From contig CM041197.1 in assembly GCA_023078555.1 (NCBI GenBank), forward strand, positions 11,815,257 to 11,879,256: a stretch of DNA of 64,000 nucleotides, in the 5' to 3' direction. The stretch's first letter is position 1. The number at the start of each line of letters is the position of its first letter. Shown piece after piece: positions 13,070 through 25,066 of this stretch. This DNA comes from Ulva prolifera. Taxonomy: Eukaryota > Chlorophyta > Ulvophyceae > Ulvales > Ulvaceae. Under the pieces are notes generated by a model. That model had not been told where the DNA came from. It did no database searches and worked only from the letters and a program-made list of their open reading frames with translations. The position numbers were made by a program, and so were the translations under genes.

Positions 13070-16000
13070 ATGGACCACCGGGCAGCAGAGGACCGCAGGG
13101 ACGACCCTGCGGAATGCAGTCTGAGGCAGGGTGACCCCGGCAGTGCCAGTGCCACCATGGGCGAGCATGCTGCGTCCGATGCGGCAGCTGAGGCGCGCGC
13201 CACCGAGGCCCTGCATAAGCGCCTCCGTGCCCGCCAGAGTTACCTCCAGATCCTGGGCAACACCAACCGCCTGCTGCGGCAGCGGGGGCACCTCGCGGAG
13301 GCGGCACTGCAGCAGGCCCGGGCCCGCAGCGCCGCATGCGCGCCGGCCGCAGAGCCGCCGCCACCCCTTGATTGCGGCCTCGTGTCGCCGGAGGCAGGGC
13401 GGCTCACCGCGTGCGCGCAGCGTCGCATGTTTGCCCCCGCCGCTGACTCCCCCGCACCCGGGCTGGCGCGCTTCAAGGCCCACTGCGGCATCAACACGGA
13501 CGCGCTCATCCGCATGCAGGGCTCCAGCGGAAACATCGATGTGTCAGAGAAGAACATGCGTGTTCTCATCGACGACTACCGCTCGCGCACCGCCTTGTCA
13601 GCCAGCATGCATGAGGACCAGATCTGCTGGCACCTGGTGACCACGTGGGAGATGGCGCCGGAGAGGCCCCTCTCATTCGGACTGGCTCTCACGACCGCGG
13701 CCTGCACCGCATCATTCTTTGTCGCCTTCTTCCTCTGCCAGGTGGAGTGCGCTCTGCTGCTGGAGGAGAGTGCGCTGCCGCTGCAATTTTGCGACACGGA
13801 TGTGCTGCGCTGTCGTTCCGCTGCTGCGCAACTTGTCCGCCCCAGGCGCGGCCTGCCCCTCACTGCGGCGGCGTTTCATGCAGAGGCCGTCCACGACGTC
13901 ACTGATGTGCCGGAATCCCCCGGCGCGGACAACGCTGCTCCCGACGGCTGCCCCCAAGCAGCCACAGAGTTTCGGCACCTCGGTGAACATGGCTCAGCAC
14001 AACGTGGCGCACCACAGCCACACTCCTGTGCCGAGCGCGACCCGCCAGGCTCCGGCGGCGATCACGCCATGGGTCCCGTAGAAGGGCCTGCAGCTTCCCT
14101 GTGCCTTCCTCTCACAGCTGTTCAGCCGCGCCGCGACGGCCCGGCAGATGTGCTTGATTCCGGTGAAGCCCGTCTGGTAGAGTCGATGGAGGAGTCCACC
14201 ATGCGTGGCACCCACAATCAGCCTCATCATTGGCCCCCGGTACACGGGCCTGATGCGGCTCAGCCTAGCTCGGGGCATCCACCCGACTCCCTGCAGGGTC
14301 TGGACGAGTCCAGTGGTAGCCACAGCGTGCGGCAAGGATCTGTAGACTTCGTGGAGGACCCCATGGGGTTATGGCGAGGAGACACAGTCCACGATGCAGA
14401 CCCGAGCGCGGAGCCGCAGCTGCGTTGTGGTGTGGGGGACTCGCTGCCGCTCGCGCCGACGGTGCTCACGGCGATGGAGGCGTTGGTGCGGCGGTTCACG
14501 CACCGGCTGCCGCAGCGGCGCGTGCTGGCCGTGCTGGGCTTGATGCTGCGCACCTTTTCGGAGGAGCCGAGCACCGGCAGCGCGGACGGTGCGTCCCTCA
14601 CTTCATGAACCAACGCATGAAGCGCAGAATGAAAAGGATTGTGCGCCAGACGTACACGTACAGGGAGGTGAGGATGGGCGAATGTAGACTGCGGGCCGCG
14701 GCACCTTGCCGATGCGGGCGTGTGCACCGCCGCGGCACACGGGAGCCTGCAATGCATGCCCATACTGCACACGGGAGCCTGCAATGCATGCCCATACGGC
14801 ACACGGGAGCCTGCAATGCATGCCCATACTGCACACGGGAGCCTGCAATGCATGCCCATACGGCACACGGGAGCCTGCAATGCATGCCCATACGGCACAC
14901 GGGAGCCTGCAATGCATGCCCATACGGCACACGGGAGCCTGCAATGCATGCCCGGGCGGCACACGGCTGCGCTGTGCAGCGGCTCCCTGCCGCCGCGGCA
15001 GGGGTGCCACGTCAGCAGGTTGCCCTGGTGAGCCCTGCCCGAGCATCACCGTCGGCATGCGTGGCGTGCTGCGGCTGAGCTGCTGCCTTCAGGTGTCATG
15101 CAGCGCCCTGTGCATGGCGACCACCTCGAGCGCCCCCCCTGCCATGTCAACCCGCGACCGTGCAGCGCGTAGCCTTCCAATGCTTCCCTCTGCTTGCACG
15201 GCTCCACTGCGCCAAGTCTGTGTCCTGGCCTCTTGTTCCTAAATGAACAAACAAACAAATAAAAACCCCCGAAAAAGAGCTGGCGCCTGAACTGGGGGGG
15301 TCTCCTGCCGATTCGAGGAGATTGAGACCCTCATGTGCCCGGCCAGCAAAGACGGTGGTTGCCATGCAGCAGCGGGAGATGAGGCGCCGGCAGGCGACGC
15401 CGCCGCGGGGGAGGCCTTCCACATGCACCACTGGCAGGGCGCCCTCGCGGCCTCAGAGGCCGCGCAGGGGGCTCTGTCTGCTATTCATGACCGCCTGCCG
15501 CAGGTCCGCGATCACCACGTGTATTTCACAGGACAGTGATGCCTGTGTTGCGGCGGTATTATGTGATTGGTCAGCTAAAATGCAGTCTCACGCAGGTGCC
15601 AGACGATTGAGCAGAGGGTTTGCATAGACATGTGTTGATATGGCCTGCGATGCATGCATGCGCACAGTCAGGACCAGGACTCCACCCACGGCCCCGACCT
15701 CGGTGCCTCGAGGTGCAGCTCAAGGCACCGAGGCAGGGGTCGCGCGTGCCTTCAGGCGGTGTCTGCTGTGTGCTGCGTGAGTGGGTCTGTGTGGATATTC
15801 AGATCACTGCTTTTGGCGGCAAAGCCTGGAACTGGCATTCGGTGCACTGCCATGCATGGCTTGCAATTGAGAATCCTTTGCATCTTGTCCCACGTGTGGC
15901 GAGGGCACCAACACGCCCTGTGCGCACGATACGCTTACGTCCCGCCTTCGTCCACGAAGCCCTCGCAGGGATCTTCGATGCGAGCTGGCGATGTTCGAAG

Positions 16001-17204
16001 ATGGACTCTTCTGACGTCTGCATGGGTGGTGAGCAGGAGGGCGCGCAGCCGTGGCAGGTATCGCCCTCGGAGCACACCCGGGACATGCAGCGCCTGGAAC
16101 GGCGGCTGCAGGACTTCACGCTTGCAACCGTGGCGATCATGGCCTTCTGCACACACGTCTTCTTCGCCTTCAGCTTGAAGTTTGCTTTCCCAGGGGAGTT
16201 CTGCGAGGTATGCGAACGCCTCTCATCAGGAGCCTGGAGCCTGTATGCATGCATATCATGAGTGTGGAGGCACGGACACGTTCACGCGGGTGCTCGTCCA
16301 TCGGGCGAGCTGACTTGTCATCATCAGAGAGGGCACTGTTTGGTTCAGACGTGTCATTTAGTGTGACTCACAGTGACGCACGATCTGGGCCTGCCGTCGC
16401 CCCAGGCTGGCGTCATGCATTGGGCAAAGGCTGGTAGCTGGGGAACCGAGCAAATGACCATGGTGTGATGCTGCTGTTTGATGCGATCACTCATGCATGC
16501 AGGTGGAGAACATGCAGGTGCGTCTGTACAAGCTGCTGCGCCTCCCCCAGTCCCAAAAGGTGCTTATGGCGGCTGTGTGGAAGGACTGGGAGCGCAACCG
16601 CAGCATGCTGTCCCTCAGCCTGACCGAGGCGCAGCTGCCGATGTCCGTGTGGAGCCCCTGCGCCACTGACATGCCCCCTACCTTCGCCGCGCTCGCCGCG
16701 GCCGTCGCCGCCGGGGGAAGCACGTTCCGTCTACGGCAGCTTCCGGAGCGGTCCCGCGTTCCGTACATCCGGCCCTGCGGCTTTTTCGCGCCCGTAATGC
16801 ATGGCTGTGGTGGAGCCGACACGCCGAGCATGCTGCCGCAGCGGCGCTTCACCGCCAGGGACGGGCGGCTGCTGCTGGACAGCCCCGCAGCGTGGGTCTC
16901 GTCGCGGGAGCTCGCCGCCGCGGCGCCGGGGCTTCTGGGGCAGTGCCCGGTGGCCACCATCGCTGCCGCTGAGACGCTGCGGCGGCTGCGCGACATGCAA
17001 AGCAGCAGCCTGCGCCTGTACGAGGACTTGGTGTCACGCTTCACGCCGGGCGGCGCTCTGACGGGGCCTCAGGCGATGCAGATGTTCTGGCTGCACGTGA
17101 AGCACGGGGTCGGATGTGCCGACCTCTTAGGCCTGTGCCACTTAGCCCACAGGCAGGTTCGGCGGGAGGAGGCGCTCGCCACGGTGGACGCGATCGCGCT
17201 CTAG
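13070..17204 (+). CDS. P2: bZIP-related family protein, five exons, 803 aa
   Basis: Exons: A 13070-13769, B 13884-14588, C 15370-15503, D 16037-16207, E 16503-17204; total 2412 nt including stop. Donors are GTGCGC, GTGCGT, GTCCGC and GTATGC. Acceptors end in CATGCAG for B, C and E. The first intron (114 nt) happens to be open in frame, so A and B also read as one 541-codon frame; the intron is called because P1, P4 and P5 have it at the same place. Modules match P1 almost residue for residue in A, the end of B, D and E, while the middle of B (residues about 235-420) is diverged and low-complexity. Module E carries LYKLLRLPQSQKVLMAAVWKDW and PGGALTGPQAMQMF..ADLLGLC. No basic region is visible. 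Intron B/C contains a 32-bp minisatellite (14735-14958). Function is inferred only from kinship to P3. Confidence 0.85.
14735..14958. repeat. 32-bp minisatellite, seven copies, in P2 intron B/C
   Basis: The unit begins GCACACGGGAGCCTGCAATG and ends GCATGCCCATAC followed by T or G. It starts at 14735, 14767, 14799, 14831, 14863, 14895 and 14927; the last copy ends differently (CCCGGGCG). Every unit contains the palindrome TGCATGC. The array creates open frames in several phases, which are not genes. Confidence 0.95.
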
Positions 17205-19499
17205 CGGATGCCATGCTTATGCTTGACGGCCATTCACAGGAGATTGCGGGTGCTCGCGATCCTGCCACGTAGCGCGTGCACGCAGCCCAGGCGCCCGGGC
17301 TCGAGCACTCGTGGGGCACACATCGAATAATTCTCGGTCCGCCATGTCGCCTAGTCCGTTAAGTTTGGCGAGGGGCCTGTCGGCTATGAGGTTCATGGTT
17401 GATGGGGTGTGGCGGGACAGCCATGCCTTGCTGCCGTCTGTCGTGTGGAGGGAGGGGCTGTGGTCTGCGGAGCAGGGACACAATCCCACTCACATGCATG
17501 CCGCTGCTGTGGTGGCAGTCAATTCCCAACCAGCATGCATGGTATCGTCCAGAAGCACCAACAGGCGGCGACTGCTGCAGTCCACAGTGTCAGATGGACA
17601 GTGCTCATGCATCATTTCTTCTCTTGATATGGCGCTTCACCCAGAAATGCTGCCTTTTGTGGTAGTACCTGTTTTGGTGTATTACGAGATGACATGAGCG
17701 CTTGGCTTGTCGCGGCCGCCCAGCCCAGCTTTATGATTCACTGCGAATAACGCGCCGGGCGTATGCGGGCCAGTTCCAAACCAGACAAACGGCCAGCCAG
17801 TTTGCGGCTTTCCACAATGCGCGTGCTGTTTGGACGTCTCCTGACGTGCATTCGGCCTGCCTGATCCTTGCATGTAACACAGCAGGATTGGCGGCTGTGC
17901 CAGGCAGTGTTCACGAATCACTGCACACAGCGACGTCCTCGCAACGATTGGTACCACCTTTCAGTTGGCGCCAAGGTGCTATGTTGATGCCATCTCGCTG
18001 CAGCTGCACAGGTACCTCGTTATCTCGGGTCCTGCAGCGCTGAACTGCTGCTGCCAGTCAGGTGCAGCTGACACTGTTCTGAGAACGACAGGATCAAAAA
18101 CCAAGTTGCCAGTGTGTTCCTGCAGATTTCGACTCAGTAGTGCATTCGAAGTCTCGTGCAAACAACACTATTCGTCCTCAACGGCTTCAGATGTTCCCTG
18201 GTTCCCGGCCACGTGCCAGAACCCTCCTGGGACGGTCGAGCACGGATGTAGATCGTGGAATGCTATTGTGCTGCTGTGCATCTCAGTGTGGGATCATTCA
18301 CCACATGCTGCAGGTGCTTTGGCTATCTCTGCAGGCCCCCCCACCATGCAATTCTCCATTCATGAATTGCCAGTGCCATGAACACCAGAGCTGGGCCCCG
18401 TACCTTCTGTTTGGTGCTGGTGCTCTGTCATGCAATGGCGCAACCTGTTGTGGTCCGCAGGTGTACCTCGGCCAGCAGGCTGTGCACCATCACATATGGT
18501 CCACAGGCCAGCAACGTGTGTGACAGTGCCAGATCGTCTCTGTCCCATTCCTGACGGGTGTCCCTCCGAGGCTGTGACCCCCTGCAGGGCGATGTTATCA
18601 ACGGCGTGCCACACCAAATACGCAGCCCAACAGCTCCATGCAGATCACCAACTATATCTTGTACGGATCGAAAGTGCACCCTGTTTACTTCAGTAGGTGT
18701 GTCCCCGGAACCCGACAGACCCTTGTTTTTATAAACAGTACAACACATTCTGTAATCGTTGCAGAGGCGACACCAAAGCCCTGTGTGCCCTCTGGCCACG
18801 GGCCCAGTATGTCTCGACTGCTACAGTGTTCCACAACAAGTGCACCGTTACATGCATGGCAGAGAACAAGCGCCACGCTGCAATGATCTCGCATACTTCC
18901 TGCCCACAGTAATGCCCTCTACAAATCCTGAATTGCATAGTTATGGCGGGTTAAGCTGCAACCACATGCGCACGCCCACAGCCACGCACATCCGAGCCTG
19001 CCATGCAACAGCTTCCTGCGGAGCTCCACGTAGGCAGCCACGCCCTACATTCCCGCCGCCGGCGGAAATTAGCACACAACACACATCATCTTGCTCATCG
19101 CATTCCACAGATGCCTCTACCGTACCCCTTCTCAAGTCCCGTTCCCCTGTAATTCTGGCGCAGAGCCAGGCTCGTCGCTCCGGGCCAGGAAAATCAACTT
19201 CCAGCCAGCCCACGACGCGTCCGGCCCCTACATGAATCGCCAGACGGGCCTGAACCTGCCCTTTCGCGGCCCGCGCACGGCAACGCCCGCGCGAGCTCAG
19301 GCATGCACACACATGCACCGTCCTACCACTCTCCTGTGGCTCTCTCTACAAACGCCTGCTTTGCCCCGACGCGTGCTCGTACAACATAAACATGATGCTG
19401 GCACACGCAGTGAGTCCTCAGCCAGCACGCCCGCCAGCTTCACCTCTCAGCTCACAGTGCCCTTTCCGTGTTGCAGGGTGCCACGTCCTGCTGCACAGA
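17205..19499. other. Tail-to-tail spacer between P2 and P3
   Basis: No gene recognised. Both flanking genes end towards this stretch. Open frames here are short, overlap in several phases and show no domain. Base composition is more even than in the flanking exons. Confidence 0.5.
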
Positions 19500-19665
19500 G
19501 GCCGCTTCTCCCCTGCCCACACACACCCCGGCCGCACACATCCCGGCCGCTTCTCCCCCGCCCGCACACACACCGGCCACACACACCCCGGCCGCACACA
19601 TCCCGGCCGCTTCTCCCCCGCCCGCACACACCCCGGCTGCACACACCCCGCCCGCACCCCGGCCG
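19500..19665. repeat. 60-bp GC-rich minisatellite just past the P3 stop codon
   Basis: Nearly identical 60-bp units at about 19501, 19561 and 19621 (the last partial), made of CACACACCCCGGCCGCACAC blocks alternating with CCGCTTCTCCCCCGCCCG. The array ends about 14 bp from the P3 stop (19679), so it should form the start of the P3 3' UTR. Confidence 0.9.
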
Positions 19666-19678
19666 CGCGCACCCGCGG

Positions 19679-22600
19679 TCAGTCGATGCCAGCAAACATC
19701 GCCTCGCGCGCCACGTCCTCCGCCGCGCAGCGGCACACCCACAGCCAGTCCACGCTGCGCATGCTGTGCTGCGCTGTGATGGCAAAGGCCAGCACGAGCT
19801 GCTCCGGCACGAAGAAGGTGCCCGGCATGCGCAGCGCGCGGGTGACCTCGCCGAGCATGTCGCCGTCCTGGCGGTGGCACGCGCGCAGCGCCTTGAGCGC
19901 GTTGTGCGTGTGGAGAATGACAGCTCTCGAGGAGCCGGCGGGCTCTGGCCCCGACGCATGTCTGCCGCCGCGGCCGACATAGTCACCGACACCTGCGTCA
20001 GCGACCCCGTGTCATGCATCGGCATGTCTCATTTCATGGCACTTGTGAAACATGGAACAGTGTGTCCAAAACATGCGCCGTGGCTGTGGGGACGACGTGG
20101 TTGGAGGTGCAACCACATGCCGCCGTACGCTGCCCGACGCGTGGGGGTGCCCCGCATGAGGTGCAGGTGAGGGTGCGGCGCCGCATTGGTCTGAGCAACG
20201 CGGCCTGAAAGGTCGAGCACAGCCGCCAACCCGGAACCGCGTTGAGCAATCATCAACTGTGGAATGCGGGGTTCTCTGAACGAGGTCCGTGATGGGCTGG
20301 CACAGGTGGAGGCAGGGGTGTAGGGGTGAGGTGGGCAGGGTGCGCACAGAGGGGCCACAGCGGGCCGAGGGGGAGCATGAGCAGGAGCTGGCGGAGGGCA
20401 GCCGCGTACACGCGGTCGTGAGCGCGGCGCCGGCTCGCCCAGCACTTCCACAGCGCCGCCGTGAGCTGCCGCTGCTGCGGCGTGAACTTCAGGCGCGAGT
20501 ACAGCGTCACCACCATCTGCTGCTCCTGCACGCACACGTCGATGCTCTACCTGTGAGCGTGGTTGAGGCATGCGGCCCTGTGCCAGCGCCGACCATGTAA
20601 CACCCATACGTTGCGGCGCCATCGTTGACCATGTGCCACGCGTTGACGCCAAGCAGGCGATCACACCAGCGCCATGCTGGCTTTCAGCACATCCCAACCT
20701 GGTAGCGGCCGTGAACCGGGACAGCCTGCAGTTGACCGCATCAGACATAGCCACCGGGGAGGGGGGAGGGGGGCCGGAGGCGGGCGCGGAGAGGCGCACC
20801 GTCTCCGCGAGGTGCTTTGCGACGCCGCAGCTGTGCAGCAGTGAGCGCGACAGCCACGGCTCGTCGAGGAGGAACTGCGACTGCAGCAGCGCCGCGAAGC
20901 TCGCGGTCTCCATGACGCGGCTGCGGATCTGCTCCGTGGACATCACCCGCACCGCGCTCGGACCCTGCACACACCGCGCAGACACCCTTGTGTTGCGTAC
21001 TGGTGGTTGCGTGGGTGTTTTGTGGCCTACGGTGCTACCTGCCTCTCTGGATCTGTCCTTGTCACACTTACCATCCTGTGCGTTGTCCGGGCGGTGCTAC
21101 CTGCCTCCGCTTGCAACAGTGACACAGGCCCCGTAATGGCAGATTAGGTTCCAATATGCATAGGCTGAAGGCTAACAGAAACCGCAAAGGAACAAAACGA
21201 CCTCCCTTGTAACTGACCACAGACGCGCCAGCACACAGCAGCGCTGTGCCGGCTGCCAGAGGTACATGCGGGGGTCCCTGTGCAAACGTCGACACGGTCG
21301 TCGTGCACAGAACACACGCCGCCCGTGTGTGCATGCACCGGCGCTGCGTCCCGGTATGGGCTGTAACGACGAAGTACAGCCGACAAACGGTGTCACAGAC
21401 GAGCCCGGCAGGGGGCACATGGGCTCAAACACTTCTGTGCGCCTATCAGCCGAACAGAGCGCATGCAGGGGGTTATGTTGGTGCGGTGTGATCTGTGAGG
21501 CCGCAGGGGTGGGGCCCACCTCGGTGTCCTGCGTGATGCATTGCTGCAGCGCCTGCAGGGCGCTGACGTGCACGCTGCAGCGCAGGCAGCTCGGCACGGC
21601 GTGCACCTCTTCGCCGTCCTGCCGCTGCTGCCGGTGCCGGCACGTCTCGTGTGCATGCATGCCGCTCGCAAACGTGCGCTTGCTGCCGATTGCGCACACA
21701 AACGCCGACAGCACCTGCAGCCACTGCCTCCGCGGCAGCCGCTGCCGGTACCACATGCACGCCGCCGACACGACGTGCGGCACGCCCCGCGCGACCGGGT
21801 GCGTGGTCCCTACGCCACAGCACAGCTCGGTCGTCGGCTCCCTGCGTTCGGGGCAGCCGCCCGGGCCGTACGCGGCGTCGACCATGCATTGCAGCTCCTC
21901 GTAGATCCCGACCGCGGCCGCGTCGGCATCGCAGCCGCCGGGGCCGCCTTGCGGGGCGAGCGTCGATGTGCCTGCAGCACGCCGCACATGTTGCAAGCTA
22001 CGCCCGGCATGCATGTTGCGGCAGAGTATAGCTTGCTTGCCTCGTCCGGTCGGCCCGGGAGTCCCCATGGGTACGGCCAACCGGTAATGCATGAGTGCAC
22101 GTGCCAGCGTGCACTTGCCATAGCTTGCCCTTGGCACTTCGCCCGCGGAGCGGCCAGGGTGTCGTGTCGCAGGTGGTGGGCAACGGCGACAGCCGCACCC
22201 GCGCAGAGTGGACAGCACCGACTCTGGGATTGTGACTGCGTGTGTGCATGTTTACATAGCCGGATCCATTTGGACATTGACGGCTCCGTAACCCGGGACC
22301 ATCAAGCGCTCGCTTGCGATGGACAGGCACGGCACAACTGTTCTCGAGCTGACAATCCAGCATGCCGTTACACCTGCTCCTGCGGTGCGGCCGAGCAGAA
22401 ACGAGACACATGCATACGGTGAGGGGGGGAGACGTACCTGGGATGGCTGGGAGGCACTCATTGGGGTAGAGCGCCGCAGCCACAAACAGGTCCTCCAGGT
22501 GCAGCGTGAACGTGCAGAGGTAGAAGGATGCGACGCTGGCGGGCGCGCTCATCTGCGCCGTCAGTGACACCGCGGCCCCTGAAGCCACCGTCCACGGGCT

Positions 22601-24590
22601 CTGCAGGAACCACCGCACCGCGCCGCCGGGCGCGCCCGCCTCCGCGCCGACCCTGTCCCGCAGCTGCCGCAGCTCCCCAGAGAACCGCGCCACAGTTGCC
22701 GCGGCCGTCAGAGCCGAGGGGTCCTGGGAGTTTGGGGCGCGTACATGCTTGGCGGCGGCCGCGGCGCCCTTGGATGGGGCGCACGCATACGGCAGCCCGG
22801 CCGGTGCGTCCTGCCGCGGCAAGGCGGCGAGGAGCTGCGGGCCTGACAGGGGCGCCGGCACCGGCGCCTGCAGGCTCGCGGCAGAGGCCGCTCTGCCGCG
22901 GCGCCCGGCTGCAGGTGCACTCATGCATGTGTCGGGAGGGGGGGTGTAAAAGGCCGCGATGCTCTGCCGCAGGGTGCTCTTCACGGACCAGGGCGGCCCG
23001 GCGGGTTCCGGCGGCTGCGGCTCGGGGCGGCTGCATTCGGACCGCGGCGGCTTCGTGCCGGCGAGGGTGATGAGCGTCGCGAGGGCTCGCGCGTCGCGGG
23101 CGTGAAGCTCGCGGTTGCGGGTGTACGCATTCACGCGGCGGTCCCCGGCCTTGCTGACCTCGCGCTGCCGCGCCACCAGTGCAGCCTCAAGGTCCCGGAC
23201 AGAGTCCTACAGCAGACGGGGTGTTGCCAAACTCACCATCCGAAGTGGAGGCAGAATGCAGAGTCAGAGGCACGCAGCAGCCTGCAGCATGGTGGGGCGG
23301 ACAGAGCACCGGACTTGGCGTCCGTCGCCGACAGGGCCTGAGGCATCGTGTAAATCCTTGTTGTATGCTTAAATTCAGGTAGCAGGATGACATGGCATCG
23401 ATGACACGGTGGTCATGGCACCTTGGCGATGCAAAGCAAGCACACTATGTTGGCGATAGTTCTCCTGCCGCACAGGGCATGCGCCAGAGGCTCAGGTGTT
23501 TTGGAAAACGAGGTTTCGTGGTCAAGCGAGTCAGATGCTGTTCAAGGGCAACTTACAATGCCGACAGTTCTGTATGGCATATAATTCTGAGTCTTTCTGG
23601 AGCACAGCGAGGCCACCGCACAATCCTACTCGTTTTTCGCTACAGTCCGACCCCAGCCAACATCTAAAGCACCAGACTTGCGAAACACACATCAGATTAT
23701 ATGCCACATGCTTACCGGACCTCAGCAACTGTTCATGACCGGGGCTACATTCCAGTGCACACGATAGACCCTTCCTTCTGCCCTGTCGTGGAGGCTCATC
23801 TATCAATCAGCCACACAGAAGTGCAAGGTACGATTAATCAGATGTAGAGGGAATTATTCAGATGTAGAGGAAATGTGCTCAGGGAATGTGCTTCCTGCCG
23901 TGCAACGTAGGCTGCTTGCCACCGGGGCTAGCTGAAGCGTACAATGCGTATGACCGGTACTGGCTGATGCTCGTCGGCGAGCACGCACTGCCGATGTACC
24001 GCAGACGATTAGCAGGCAGCTGGAAATTCACGCACATACATAGTCTGGATTCTAACTGCATGCGTCTCTTGCAGGCTCCAACACTGCACCTTTCGGACAG
24101 TGCATGGCCCACTGCTAGAGAGCTGCAGACTTGAAAAAAGCGCACTGAAACAACTGCAATGGATTTCTTTAGTAAGCCATGTCACATCGCGACAGTCAAG
24201 GCTGACACCAGACAATCTGATCAGTTGACGTGCGTGTGCGTATAGGAACACGCCACGGATGGTGCTGCATGCCATGCTCAGCGCCGGAACCGGAACCCAC
24301 CCCGTAATGAGGAATGAAAGATTCGGTCAGATGCATCGAAATTTGCGGTGAAAATCACGATCCGTCGAGCGCCCGAGCAAGGGGGTCAGCTGAAACGGAC
24401 GCACCGCGAGCTTTCGACGATATCTTGCCTGTGCAGCAAGGTTCAGTTTACGAGAGCGTTCAATCTTCTCCGCGGCAGTTTCTTGAATGCCGTGCTGCTC
24501 ATCGCCGGCTGCACCTTCCAGTACGCCGGCACGGTGTTGGGAGCCATCCGTGTGAGAGCCGTTTCCGGGTACAGTCGAGACTGGTGCCAT
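19679..24590 (-). CDS. P3: bZIP transcription factor, six exons, 687 aa
   Basis: Exons on the minus strand: 1 24590-24405, A 23206-22438, B 21971-21520, D 20964-20800, E1 20525-20348, E2 19992-19679; total 2064 nt including stop. Donors are GTGCGT, GTACGT, GTGGGC, GTGCGC and GTGCGC. Exon 1 ends with KLNLAAQARYRRKLA; spliced to exon A (DSVRDLEAALVARQREVSKA) this gives N50-x7-R58-x9-L68, the exact spacing of a bZIP basic region and first zipper leucine. The NxAAQxxYR core resembles fungal YAP-like and algal bZIPs. Later zipper heptads are weak. Module B has VVSAACMWYRQRLPRRQWLQVL; module E has LYSRLKFTPQQRQLTAALW and MPGTFFVPEQL..SVDWLWVC. Compared with P1 and P2, C is fused into B and module E has an extra intron. 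The first ATG of exon 1 is taken as start. Expected role: DNA-binding nuclear regulator; target unknown. Confidence 0.82.
21003..21125 (+). mobile_element. Two adjacent SINE-like 3' ends in P3 intron B/D
   Basis: Segments 21003-21067 (…GCGTGGGTGTTTTGTGG…CGGTGCTACCTGCCTC…TGTCCTTGTCACAC) and about 21085-21125 (CGGTGCTACCTGCCTCCGCTTGCAACAG) match the 3' part of the short retroposon family. No clear target duplication was found, so these are older or nested copies. Confidence 0.55.
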
Positions 24591-25066
24591 GAGAGACACA
24601 AGGAGGACATGCCAATTGCTATATTGGCTTGGCCTATGTACAAGCCAGTGCCGAGAAATTACACGGAATCAAGTGCCCGGGCAGGCGTCGCGCGACGAGA
24701 ACGAGCCCTGCTGACCACGCTGTCCGGCGTCAAAACCGTGATTGATGCGTCAACACCCGCACTGCGCCGTCTTGTGGCAGTGTTCGAGGTTGGGAAATGC
24801 GCCAAGGAGACATGGGGCCGCTCTGACCAGAAATCACTCTTCCCGCGTCAGCGTCACATGCATAGACGATATCTTCAGCATGACACACACCGACACTGAC
24901 CCGAAACGCAAAGGACCCTGTCATGCTTAACAAGCCGAGGGGTCAGCTGCATCTGACATCACGTGCTGGCACTCAATCATCTTGTGAATCTGTGCAGGTG
25001 CGTCGAGGACTTGGTGCACAGCGGCTTGTCGATCAGGCTGCATTTGCACCGTTGATTGCTGAACAT
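24591..25066. other. Upstream of P3, up to the hAT insertion
   Basis: This 0.5 kb precedes the P3 start on its strand and is the likely P3 promoter or 5' UTR. The plus-strand open frame 24348-24899 overlaps P3 exon 1 antisense and has no recognisable domain. The hAT element at 25075 sits about 485 bp upstream of the P3 ATG, so it could affect P3 expression. No TATA-like element could be fixed. Confidence 0.4.

Noticed and set aside
14603..15078. Repetitive open frames with units such as ACNACPYGTREPAMH
   Set aside because: Products of the 32-bp minisatellite read in several frames on both strands; the repeat is intronic.
19418..19672. Repetitive R/G/C-rich frames
   Set aside because: They come from the 60-bp GC-rich minisatellite after the P3 stop, not from a gene.
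24348..24899. 183-codon plus-strand open frame
   Set aside because: Antisense to P3 exon 1, whose bZIP signature is far stronger evidence; no motif in the plus-strand product.
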